Below are positions 26,428 to 34,191 of a DNA stretch of 64,000 nucleotides, in pieces; position 1 is the first letter of the stretch, and each line of letters begins with the position of its first letter. The stretch covers positions 1 through 64,000 of the forward strand of contig JARLHR010000009.1 in the NCBI GenBank assembly GCA_031292145.1. The letters are read 5' to 3'. The notes beneath the pieces were generated by a model that ran no database searches, had not been told where the DNA came from, and saw only the letters and a program-made list of their open reading frames with translations. The stretch comes from Clostridium sp. GTDB lineage: Bacteria > Bacillota > Clostridia > Clostridiales > Clostridiaceae. The position numbers and the translations under genes were made by a program.

Positions 26428-27612
26428 ATGAAAAAAATAATTAGTGTATTAATACCAGTAATAATTGCTGTTTTTGCAACAGTTGCATTAAATTCATTTT
26501 TAGATAATAAAATAGAAATTTTAACTAAGGAAAAAGATATTAGTGTAATGGGAAAGATGCGTTTTGATACGGTAAAAGACAAAAGCTCATTAGATAAAAA
26601 ATTATTGTCCGATAAGGGAGATTTATTTTTACTTGGATCTTCTGAACTTGGAATAAGTGTTCCGCAAAATCCACTGGATTTTTTCCCGTTTAAGGGTGTT
26701 GATTATAATTTGAGTTGCTTTGGAAGACCATTTGTCCAAGATTTACAACAGACTGCATATTTAGGCGGAGGAGATATACAAGATGAGCAGAAAGTAGTTT
26801 ATATTCTCTCAATTCAATGGTTTGAAAATGCAAATGGACTAGATCCAGATCAGTTTGCAGCTAACTTTTCAGAAGTACAATTTTATAATTTCTTAAAAAA
26901 TTCAAAAATAAGTGAAGAAAATAAACGATATTATGCACAAAGAGTATATGATTTTTTAACAAAAGCCAAAAAAAATGACCCAGAAGCTTATTATGCAAAA
27001 CTATATTTGGATTCAAGTGCGCTTTCAAGTGTTCAGAAGGTTTTACTTAAGCCATATTATGAAATTAAGCAGTATTTGTTAAGTGTTCAAGATAAAGCAT
27101 TAATTTATCAAAAACTCAAAGACTTACCAGATAAAAATTCTGGACAAACATTGAGAGATGTAAATTGGAATGATGAATATGCACAAGTTGAAAAAGATAA
27201 TGAAAGAATTGTATCTACAAATCAATTTAATTTAGAGGATAAACTTTATAGTCTGACTCTAAAAGATAATATTGATAGTCATAAGGGAGAATCTAATAAT
27301 GAAAATCTCATAGCGTCAAAGGAGATGGATGACTATAAGTTTTTTCTAAGCGTATGTAAGGATCTTGGTATAAAACCATATATAGTAATACCACCAGTTA
27401 ATGGATGGTATTATGATTTTGAGGGACTTACTAAAGATAAAAGAGAAGAATGGGATGAAAAAGTAAATAAAATCGCAAAGAATAATGGTCTAGATGTTCT
27501 TGATTTGCAAAGCTATGATTATAAAAAGAATTTTTTAATAGATACGAAACATTTAGGAGAAGAAGGGTGGCTTAGAGTAAGTGAAGGAATTTATAAGCAT
27601 TTTAATAAATAA
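26428..27612 (+). CDS. dltD: DltD-like D-alanyl transfer protein
   Basis: 394 residues with one N-terminal membrane anchor (about 5-24) and an extracytoplasmic SGNH-hydrolase-like domain. The serine motif is GSSELG near residue 71, and the Asp/His pair is DTKHLGEEGW near the C-terminus, the DltD arrangement. In characterised systems DltD works with DltB outside the membrane to move D-alanine onto teichoic acids. GAGGTTGTTACGTA precedes the ATG. It comes first in this locus, not last as in the usual dltXABCD order, and no dltA or dltC is present in the window. Confidence 0.9.
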   Translation: MKKIISVLIPVIIAVFATVALNSFLDNKIEILTKEKDISVMGKMRFDTVKDKSSLDKKLLSDKGDLFLLGSSELGISVPQNPLDFFPFKGVDYNLSCFGRPFVQDLQQTAYLGGGDIQDEQKVVYILSIQWFENANGLDPDQFAANFSEVQFYNFLKNSKISEENKRYYAQRVYDFLTKAKKNDPEAYYAKLYLDSSALSSVQKVLLKPYYEIKQYLLSVQDKALIYQKLKDLPDKNSGQTLRDVNWNDEYAQVEKDNERIVSTNQFNLEDKLYSLTLKDNIDSHKGESNNENLIASKEMDDYKFFLSVCKDLGIKPYIVIPPVNGWYYDFEGLTKDKREEWDEKVNKIAKNNGLDVLDLQSYDYKKNFLIDTKHLGEEGWLRVSEGIYKHFNK

Positions 27613-27634
27613 TAAAGAGTTGAAGAGAGGTACA

Positions 27635-27721
27635 ATGCTAACAATTGCATTAGTCGTAATGTTATTGGTTTATTTTTTTCAATCATCATCAGATTTGCCA
27701 TTTGTTTATAGTCAATTTTAA
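27635..27721 (+). CDS. dltX: DltX-like membrane microprotein, 28 aa
   Basis: A short ORF 22 bases after dltD encodes MLTIALVVMLLVYFF, then QSSSDLP and the terminal hexapeptide FVYSQF. One hydrophobic helix plus a C-terminal F-x-Y-x-x-F is the signature of DltX, whose tail in Bacillus and Lactobacillus reads FIYNEF and whose tyrosine is implicated in D-alanine transfer. GAGAGG lies four bases before the ATG; an in-frame TTG 15 bases upstream is an alternative start. It is shorter than typical DltX (about 45-50 residues). Its location between dltD and dltB strongly supports the assignment. It is missed by normal length cut-offs. Confidence 0.7.
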   Translation: MLTIALVVMLLVYFFQSSSDLPFVYSQF

Positions 27722-27908
27722 TTATTATATCAATGTTTATAGTATTGAATAGTGGTAAATAAACATATAAAGTTTATAACTTATGTATTGTACAAGTTTA
27801 AATATATATCTTAGTTTATATTAAATAAAATATATTAAGTTATCACTTTGATTTTTATTGAGTAATGCTGTAAATGAAAAGTATTAATAATTTAGATTAT
27901 ATAAATGA

Positions 27909-28073
27909 TAAGGCACAATCAAATAAATAACAAGTCCATTTGCCAGACTATTTTCCATCATACTGCGTCGGCAAATTGACCTAATAGGCCCGCTATGAGG
28001 GCAATTTGTCTCCTTGTCTGATAAAAAATAATCATGGCAACTTTGGACTTGTTATTTATTTTCATGTGCCTAA
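27909..28073. repeat. Family A repeat, full copy (dltX-dltB gap)
   Basis: The ends are TAAGGCACAATCAAATAAAT at 27909 and TTATTTTCATGTGCCTAA to 28073, with inner arms ACAAGTCC and GGACTTGT. The core, in inverse orientation, carries AGACAAGGAG and CATAGCGGGCCTATTAGG. It is one of the best-preserved copies, with no ORF. It splits the dlt operon; the rest of the gap (27722-27908) is featureless AT-rich DNA. Confidence 0.85.
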
Positions 28074-28106
28074 GATTGACAGAAAGAAACTTATGGAGGA
28101 ATTAAA

Positions 28107-29270
28107 ATGTTAGTTGAATATGGAGATTACTTTTACTTATATATACTTGCAATTGCATTGATACCAGCTATTATTTTAGGGCTTTTAGAAAAGAATATTA
28201 AATATTATGGAGTCTTTATATCTATTTTGATGATATTAGCAATAATGGGAATAGGAAAGGTATTTCCATTATTTTTGGTCGGCGAAATCGCTTTAATCAA
28301 AGTATATTCTATTTTAAGAAAAAAAACAGACAATAAGTATTTATACTACTTTATGTTATTTTGTTCAATGTTACCAGTAATTATTCTCAAAGTTAGTGGT
28401 GCAGTTAGTGTAAAAACTATTGGATTTATAGGTCTTTCATATATGAATTTTAAAGCTATTCAAATGATTATTGAAATATATGATGAAAATATAAAAGAAG
28501 TTAATATACTAAATACGATATATTTCTTTATATTTTTTACAACATTAACTTCTGGTCCAATAGATAGATCTAGAAGATTTGAAAAGGACTTAGAAAAAAA
28601 AATAAGTAGAAGTGAATATATTAATGATTATCTGGACTTTGGTGTGAAAAAAATAATCAGAGGTATAATATATAAATTTGTTATAGCCAATTTGATTAAT
28701 TCGTTATGGATGAGTCAAATTCCATCTCTTATAGGAATTAGTGCAAGATCAGTAATTCTTAAATATTCTATAAATTATATGTATTCGTATAGTTTGTATT
28801 TATTCTTCGATTTTGCAGGATATACAGCTTTTGCAGTTGGTACAAGTTATATTTTAGGTATTAAAATGCCAGAAAACTTTAATAAACCTTTCTTAAGTAA
28901 GGATATGAAGGAATTTTGGACTAGATGGCATATATCACTATCTAAATGGTTTGGAGATTACATATACTCAAGATTTGTATTAAATAGTATGAGGAAGAAA
29001 AGATTTAAGAATAGATTTATTGCATCTCATATAGGACAATTATTAACAATGTTTATTATGGGAATGTGGCATGGTTTGAAATGGTATTATATAATATATG
29101 GAATATATCAAGGCTTAGCATTAGTTGCAACTGATATATATCAAAGAAAATCAAAATTCTATAAAAATCACAAAAAGGAAAAATGGTTCCAATATATGCA
29201 AGTAGTAGTCACATTCCATATAGCATGTTTTGGATTGCTGTTATTCTCGGGATATTTATATAATAATTAA
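28107..29270 (+). CDS. dltB: DltB-like membrane-bound O-acyltransferase
   Basis: A 387-residue MBOAT protein with about ten or eleven transmembrane helices. The MBOAT core motifs are LTSGPIDRSRRF, the EFWTRWHISLS signature and GMWHGLKWYY with the conserved catalytic histidine. It is the channel-forming acyltransferase that takes D-alanine from the DltC carrier to the outer face. TATGGAGGAATTAAA lies before the ATG. It is separated from dltD/dltX by a family A repeat but has no promoter visible in between, so it is likely co-transcribed. Confidence 0.9.
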   Translation: MLVEYGDYFYLYILAIALIPAIILGLLEKNIKYYGVFISILMILAIMGIGKVFPLFLVGEIALIKVYSILRKKTDNKYLYYFMLFCSMLPVIILKVSGAVSVKTIGFIGLSYMNFKAIQMIIEIYDENIKEVNILNTIYFFIFFTTLTSGPIDRSRRFEKDLEKKISRSEYINDYLDFGVKKIIRGIIYKFVIANLINSLWMSQIPSLIGISARSVILKYSINYMYSYSLYLFFDFAGYTAFAVGTSYILGIKMPENFNKPFLSKDMKEFWTRWHISLSKWFGDYIYSRFVLNSMRKKRFKNRFIASHIGQLLTMFIMGMWHGLKWYYIIYGIYQGLALVATDIYQRKSKFYKNHKKEKWFQYMQVVVTFHIACFGLLLFSGYLYNN

Positions 29271-29300
29271 AAATATAATATAAATTAAGTAAGGTATTTT

Positions 29301-29341
29301 AAACTGGTTAATTTGAAGTTTTCAAAATAACCAGTTTTTAT
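29301..29341 (+). terminator. Terminator after dltB
   Basis: AAACTGGTTA (29301-29310) pairs with TAACCAGTTT (29328-29337), followed by a T-run. It lies 30 bases past the stop. A one-ended family A remnant (TTATTTTCTTGATTGTGGCTTA) follows at about 29343-29365. Confidence 0.75.
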
Positions 29342-29537
29342 TTGTTATTTTCTTGATTGTGGCTTACATAAAATATATAAAAAGCGAATAAAATATGTAT
29401 TATAAAAGCACCAGTAACAATAGAAAATTTATAATGAGATACAAAATAGCTGAGTAGTTGAAATATAAAAATTAATTTAATTTTATATATAGATTAGTTT
29501 GAATAAAATAATAATGTGAGTAGGAATTGGTGGTTAA

Positions 29538-30407
29538 ATGAGTGGTACAAATTTGGAAGAAAAAATAAAGTTATTGATACACCTTATAGTTAAAATTAAA
29601 AAAGATGATGTATTTGCATTAGCATCTCAGTTAGCATATTATTTAGTATTATCGTTTTTTCCGTTTATGATATTTTTGATGACGTTAATAGGATTTAGCA
29701 GTTTTAATTCTGGTCAAATATTGGCACAGTTAAGTGTTATGTTGCCAAAAAGTATATTAGAATTAACAAAATCAACTGTGAGGGAAGTATTTGATAACCA
29801 GTATAGGGGATTGCTGGGAATATCTATCTTGTTAATGGTATGGACAGCATCATCAGCATTTAAAGCCGTAATTAAAAGCGTAAATAAAGCTTATAATCTT
29901 AAAGAAAACAGATCATTTGTTAAACTTTCAATTATTTCAATGATAGGGATTTTGGCATTGGCGATAACTATCATGCTGGCTTTAATATTATTAGTATTTG
30001 GGAATGTAATAGACCAATATATTGAATCGGTTTATCCGTTCTATAAAATAATGTCAATCCTTTGGAATATATCTAGATACTTTTTTATAATAATTATTAT
30101 GGTATGTATATTTATAGGAGTTTATAGATTTGCTCCAGCTCAAAAACTTGTATGGAAAGAAGTGATTCCGGGTTCAATATTTAGCACAATAGGATGGATA
30201 TTATTATCTTTTGGATTTTCATTTTATATTGATAACTTTAATAATTATGCTAGACTTTATGGGAGTCTTGGTGCTGTATTCATACTTATGACTTGGTTAT
30301 TTTTGATATCAGTAATATTTATTTTAGGAGTAGAAATAAATTGTGTTACAACAGAATTTAAAAATAAAAATAAAGCTTATTCGCTTAAGGCACAATCAAA
30401 AAAATAA
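29538..30407 (+). CDS. YihY/BrkB-family inner-membrane protein
   Basis: 289 residues with about six transmembrane helices. Family marks are ASQLAYYLVLSFFPFMIFLM near the N-terminus, WTASSAFKAVIKSVNKAYN, YRFAPAQKLVWKEVIPGS and GSLGAVFILMTWLFLI. The family was once annotated as ribonuclease BN, which is wrong; its function remains unclear. The last residues SLKAQSKK and the stop are encoded by the left end of a family A repeat (TTAAGGCACAATCAAAAAAA), so the native C-terminus has been replaced. GGTGGTTAA is before the ATG. Confidence 0.9.
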   Translation: MSGTNLEEKIKLLIHLIVKIKKDDVFALASQLAYYLVLSFFPFMIFLMTLIGFSSFNSGQILAQLSVMLPKSILELTKSTVREVFDNQYRGLLGISILLMVWTASSAFKAVIKSVNKAYNLKENRSFVKLSIISMIGILALAITIMLALILLVFGNVIDQYIESVYPFYKIMSILWNISRYFFIIIIMVCIFIGVYRFAPAQKLVWKEVIPGSIFSTIGWILLSFGFSFYIDNFNNYARLYGSLGAVFILMTWLFLISVIFILGVEINCVTTEFKNKNKAYSLKAQSKK

Positions 30408-30503
30408 CAAGTCAATCCGCTAGTCTATTTACCGTCATACTTCCTTGTCTGACGGAAAATATACATCGCATATTGGACTTGCTATTTTCTTTCATGTGCC
30501 TAA
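30386..30503. repeat. Family A repeat overlapping the YihY stop codon
   Basis: It runs from TAAGGCACAATCAAAAAAAT at 30386 to TTTCTTTCATGTGCCTAA at 30503. Inner arms are ACAAGTC/GGACTTG and a partial core (CTTCCTTGTCTGACGG). Its first 22 bases are translated as the end of the YihY protein. Confidence 0.8.
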
Positions 30504-30580
30504 ATAATAATTAATTTTAGATGAATATAAATTACTGAAATGGATATAACTTTAGAAGAAAAATATTCAGGAGGTAAAAA

Positions 30581-30928
30581 ATGAATAAAATAATATTAGT
30601 AGGAAGATTAGTTAAAGACCCTGAACTCAGGCATACTGAAAATGGTGATAAAATTTATACTAAGTTTACAATTGCTGTGCAGAGAAATTTTAGATTACCT
30701 GATGGGATGAGGGAAGCGGATTTTATACCTATTAAAGTTTGGGGTAAAAAAGCAGAAGTTATAGTGAAATATATGAAAAAAGGAAGTCTCATTACTTTAA
30801 GTGGAAGACTTAAAACAGGAAGTTATGAAGATAAGGATGGAAATAGAAAATATACAGTGGAAGTCGTTGCAGAAGATTTTAAATTTCTTGAGAATAAGAA
30901 ATCTAAATCAGAGGTTATAGAGAATTAG
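30581..30928 (+). CDS. ssb: Single-stranded DNA-binding protein, short form
   Basis: A 115-residue OB-fold SSB. It starts MNKIILVGRLVKDPELRHTE, has FTIAVQRNFR and DFIPIKVWGKKAEV, and ends FLENKKSKSEVIEN. The OB domain is complete (1-105), but the flexible linker and acidic DDDIPF tip that recruits partner proteins are absent. This suggests an accessory SsbB/YwpH-type paralogue and not the main replication SSB of the rpsF-ssb-rpsR operon. AGGAGGTAAAA precedes the ATG. Confidence 0.92.
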   Translation: MNKIILVGRLVKDPELRHTENGDKIYTKFTIAVQRNFRLPDGMREADFIPIKVWGKKAEVIVKYMKKGSLITLSGRLKTGSYEDKDGNRKYTVEVVAEDFKFLENKKSKSEVIEN

Positions 30929-30979
30929 AAACCTAACTTAAAACATATACGATTGCAATAATCATATATGGGATGTTAG

Positions 30980-31206
30980 TAAGGCACATGAAAGAAAACA
31001 GCAAATCAAAAGATCAGATGTATATTTTGGTTTAAGAGATGTTCAACTAAATCCAAGTGGAATGTAGAATTCTACCTGAATTTAGTTGAAATATACATCA
31101 GACAAGGACGTATGTTTTATCCATAGCGGACCTATTAGGGAAGCATGCCTTAGTACGACACAAGGTAGACTAGCATACTGAGTTGTTATTTTGTTGAATA
31201 TGTCTA
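30980..31206. repeat. Family A repeat with nested hairpin module
   Basis: It starts TAAGGCACATGAAAGAAAAC at 30980 and ends in the degraded TTGAATATGTCTAA at 31206. The core is AGACAAGGA and CATAGCGGACCTATTAGG. Inside, at 31042-31090, is a hairpin (TTCAACTAAATCC / TGAATTTAGTTGAA) nearly identical to the stand-alone one at 20182-20236, flanked by complementary AGATGTATAT and ATATACATC. Confidence 0.75.
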
Positions 31207-31439
31207 ACGTTTATGAAGCTATTTAGATAACCTTTTTAAAATAAAATAATCCATAATGAAATAAATAATTATGTATTTATATTAATGTAATTACAAAACT
31301 TATAAATTAGTATATTATTTGTATTAATTTAATAATACTAAATGTAAATATTAAAAATAAAAATTTTTTAGTATATATTTAGTAATTTTCAATACATACA
31401 ATTTTAAGCTTTAAGTAAATGAAATTTATACAAAAAGTG

Positions 31440-31467
31440 TTGTATTTAAAGGTAAATGTGATATAAT
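31440..31467 (+). promoter_or_regulatory. Promoter of a possible small RNA
   Basis: TTGTAT (31440-31445), a 16-base spacer and TATAAT (31462-31467), with no gene downstream until after a strong terminator at 31534-31561. Confidence 0.5.
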
Positions 31468-31473
31468 AAAAGT

Positions 31474-31561
31474 GTAAACGATATCTGAATTATTTTTCAA
31501 TTATGGCAGATAAAAAAAGAGAGATTATGAGGTAAAAAAAGAGCTAATAGCTCTTTTTTTA
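31474..31561 (+). ncRNA. Candidate small RNA, about 88 nt
   Basis: A sigma-A-like promoter is followed, after about 60 bases, by a compact terminator (GAGCT-AAT-AGCTC with A-run before and seven T after, 31534-31560). The 5' part (GTGTAAACGATATCTGAATT) is unpaired, and a purine-rich stretch AAAAAAAGAGAGATTATGAG could pair with U-rich targets. A ten-codon ORF (MADKKREIMR) inside has no ribosome-binding site. It may be a regulatory RNA or only a prematurely terminated leader. Confidence 0.4.
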
Positions 31562-31806
31562 TGTCATAATGAAAAATACAAACATTATAATGCAAAAAAC
31601 GACAATATTTTTTCGCTATAGTACTAAATTCAATAGTGAACATATTATATGTACTAAATTCGACAATACATAGTTGTGATATATTAATATTCTAGGAACT
31701 GCATGTAGTAAAAGCGAAATGAAGAAATTTTATTGTCAATAAAAAGGTTAATAAATTTGAAAACGTGGACATGCTTTGACAATTTATTATCATATTATGT
31801 GATAAT
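31562..31806 (+). promoter_or_regulatory. Upstream region of the 31851 gene: Spo0A-like box and direct repeat
   Basis: GTACTAAATTC occurs at 31621 and again at 31651. The second is followed by CGACAAT, which on the minus strand reads ATTGTCGAATTT, a good Spo0A box (31656-31668). A weaker ATTGTCGTT is at 31599-31606. TTGACA (31776-31781) and GATAAT (31801-31806) form a plausible promoter with a long 19-base spacer. Confidence 0.35.
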
Positions 31807-31850
31807 ATTATGATGTAAATGAGAATTAGTAATTAAGGAGTTGAAGGGGT

Positions 31851-32180
31851 ATGAATTTAGTTGAGGAGTATACTGCGGTTAATAGTGATGCGGATATAGA
31901 ATTTCGATATGCGTATAGACTTATAAAGAAAGAATTTAATGGGATAACAGCATATGGAATAGAAATAGAAAGAAAAGACTATGTTGGGTTAAAAAATGTA
32001 AACTTAGAAAGAGATAAAATAGATATAATATCAATTCATAGGCATAAGGTAAAACAATTGCTTATGAAATTATATAATAGTCAAGTGTCGCCAATTCATT
32101 TAATTGATATTATTGGCAGTTATGCAGACGAACATGCCTATGAATTTGATATTGGAGAAAAAGAAAAGGTTATAAATTGA
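31851..32180 (+). CDS. Hypothetical protein, DUF6514-like
   Basis: 109 residues, soluble, with a beta-rich N-terminal half (FRYAYRLIKKEFNGITAYGI) and helical C-terminal half (HKVKQLLMKLYNSQVSPIHL). It resembles small clostridial proteins grouped as DUF6514; I am not certain. GGAGTTGAAGGGGT is before the ATG. A possible Spo0A-box region lies upstream, which would suggest post-exponential expression. It is 70 bases upstream of acpS and may share its transcript. The function is unknown. Confidence 0.65.
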   Translation: MNLVEEYTAVNSDADIEFRYAYRLIKKEFNGITAYGIEIERKDYVGLKNVNLERDKIDIISIHRHKVKQLLMKLYNSQVSPIHLIDIIGSYADEHAYEFDIGEKEKVIN

Positions 32181-32251
32181 TGTAAAGGTATAGAAATAAT
32201 TTAATATTTACGCTAATATGTGGAGAGAGATTATTAAGAAAGGCGATAAAT

Positions 32252-32623
32252 ATGATTATTGGAATTGGTACCGATATAATTGAAATAAATAGAATAGAAA
32301 AGGTAATAAATAGAACAAAGAGTTTTATAGAAAAATCATTTACGTATAGGGAAATTGAGTATTTTAATTTACATGGGTTTAGAGGGAATGTAATAGCAGG
32401 AAATTTTGCTGCTAAAGAGGCGGTCAGCAAAGCCTTAGGAACGGGATTTAGGGGCTTTGGGTTAAAGGATATTGAAGTGTTAAGAGATGAGCTGGGAAAG
32501 CCAATTGTGTATTTGAGTGATAATATTTATAGAATATTGAATATTAAAGATTTTAATATTCATGTTAGTATTTCACATAGCAAAGAAAATGCAATAGCCT
32601 ATGCAGTTATGGAGGTAATATAA
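32252..32623 (+). CDS. acpS: Holo-[acyl-carrier-protein] synthase
   Basis: 123 residues. It transfers 4'-phosphopantetheine from CoA to ACP serine. Signature motifs are GIGTDIIEINRIEK with the metal-binding Asp8, FAAKEAVSKALGTGF with the metal-binding Glu, and a VSISHSKENAIAYAV C-terminus. It is the usual AcpS length. GAAAGGCGATAAAT precedes the ATG. Its last base is the first base of the nnr ATG, so the two are translationally coupled. The acpS-nnr-ydcC-mazEF order is a conserved Firmicute block. Confidence 0.96.
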   Translation: MIIGIGTDIIEINRIEKVINRTKSFIEKSFTYREIEYFNLHGFRGNVIAGNFAAKEAVSKALGTGFRGFGLKDIEVLRDELGKPIVYLSDNIYRILNIKDFNIHVSISHSKENAIAYAVMEVI

Positions 32624-34125
32624 TGTTTGAAATTTTTTCTGCAATTCAGTGTAAGGAAATGGATAAACATGCTATTAACGACATAGGAATTCCAGGAATG
32701 ATATTAATGGAGAATGCAGCAATACGAATATTCGAACAATTAAGGGATAAAGGGGAATCCTTTTTAATATTATGTGGTAAAGGAAATAATGGAGGGGACG
32801 CTCTAGCATTATCTAGACATTTAATATTAGAAGGAAAGAAGGTAAAAGTTTATATCATAAGTAAAGATAAAAGTTATAGTAATGATTTTAGAACTAATTT
32901 TAATATTGTGGAAAAATTAATTGATAAAAGAGATCTTTTGTTTATACAGTCAGAAGATGATATAGATGAAGGTGTGATTAATGATTTTAATAACTATGAT
33001 ATAGTAGTTGATGGAATGTTTGGTGTTGGACTTAATAAGGATTTAACAGGTATGTTTAAGAAATTAATAGAATATACAAATCTGCATGCAAAATTTATAG
33101 CATCAATTGATATTCCATCAGGTTTGGATTGCGATTTGGGAATTCAAAGGGGAATTGCAGTACGAGCTGATATTACTTATACACTAGAAGTCATGAAACA
33201 AGGATTTTTTAATTATAAAGCAATTGATTACGTTGGAGATATAAAGGTATTGAGAATAGGAATACCAGAACATATAACAAAAAATAGTTCGAGGAATTTT
33301 TATATTTTACAAGAGCCTGAATATAAACAATTATTTTTAAAGAGAAAAATTTATGGGCATAAGGGGAATTATGGTAGAGCGTTAGTTATAGCAGGGCAAA
33401 AGGGATTTACGGGAGCAGCATTTATTACTACAGAATGTACAGTTAGGGCAGGTGCAGGATTAACAACTTTGATATGTGATCCAGATGTTCAAGAAATATT
33501 ATCAAGTAGATTGATAGAAGCTATGACATCAACTTGGGATAACAATGTGGTAGAGCTAATAAAAAATGCGAGTTCTATCGCTTTTGGGCCAGGAGTTGGA
33601 ACTGGGGATAGGCAGAATAATATATTACAGCAAGTTATAAACAATAGTAGATGTCCTATTGTAATTGATGCAGATGGAATAACATTATTGGGTAAAAATA
33701 AGGTGTTATTGAAAGAAATCAAAGGTAGAGCAATTATTACACCACATCCAGGAGAAATGGCACGATTCCTAGGAATAACTGTTACGGAAGTAGAGGCCAA
33801 TAGAGTTAACATAACAAAGGAAATTGCTAAAAAATATGGAATAATAGTTTTATTAAAAGGCTACAATACTGTTATTTCAAATGGGGAAGATGTTTATATA
33901 AATCCAACTGGAAACAGTAAAATGGCATCAGGTGGGATGGGAGATGCATTGACAGGGATAATAAATGCATTTCTTTCTCAAGGCATAAAATTAGAGAGTG
34001 CAGCTCTTTTAGGTGCATATGTTCATGGAAAGATAGCTGATAAGTTAGGCGAGCACGTTTACATAGTAAATGCAAGAGATATTATAAATGAACTACCTAA
34101 GGAAATAAATAATATTATTGGTTAA
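32623..34125 (+). CDS. nnr: Bifunctional NAD(P)HX epimerase/dehydratase
   Basis: A 500-residue metabolite-repair enzyme. The N-terminal YjeF epimerase domain (1-215) has the start AIQCKEMDKHAI, LCGKGNNGGDALALSRHL and SIDIPSGLDCD. The C-terminal ribokinase-like dehydratase domain (225-500) has GHKGNYGRALVIAG, ITPHPGEMARFLG and SKMASGGMGDALTG. It rescues hydrated NADH/NADPH using ADP or ATP. It is coupled to acpS by a one-base overlap (AATG). GGAGGTAATATA is its ribosome-binding site. Confidence 0.95.
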   Translation: MFEIFSAIQCKEMDKHAINDIGIPGMILMENAAIRIFEQLRDKGESFLILCGKGNNGGDALALSRHLILEGKKVKVYIISKDKSYSNDFRTNFNIVEKLIDKRDLLFIQSEDDIDEGVINDFNNYDIVVDGMFGVGLNKDLTGMFKKLIEYTNLHAKFIASIDIPSGLDCDLGIQRGIAVRADITYTLEVMKQGFFNYKAIDYVGDIKVLRIGIPEHITKNSSRNFYILQEPEYKQLFLKRKIYGHKGNYGRALVIAGQKGFTGAAFITTECTVRAGAGLTTLICDPDVQEILSSRLIEAMTSTWDNNVVELIKNASSIAFGPGVGTGDRQNNILQQVINNSRCPIVIDADGITLLGKNKVLLKEIKGRAIITPHPGEMARFLGITVTEVEANRVNITKEIAKKYGIIVLLKGYNTVISNGEDVYINPTGNSKMASGGMGDALTGIINAFLSQGIKLESAALLGAYVHGKIADKLGEHVYIVNARDIINELPKEINNIIG

Positions 34126-34191
34126 TTAAGAATAAAAGTTCTAAAGTTTTCATAAATACTATTAACATAGTAATAAATATTTGGAGGACTT

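Noticed and set aside
29538-30407. Ribonuclease BN assignment for the YihY protein
   Set aside because: The old name was a misassignment. The protein is a polytopic membrane protein with no nuclease motif.
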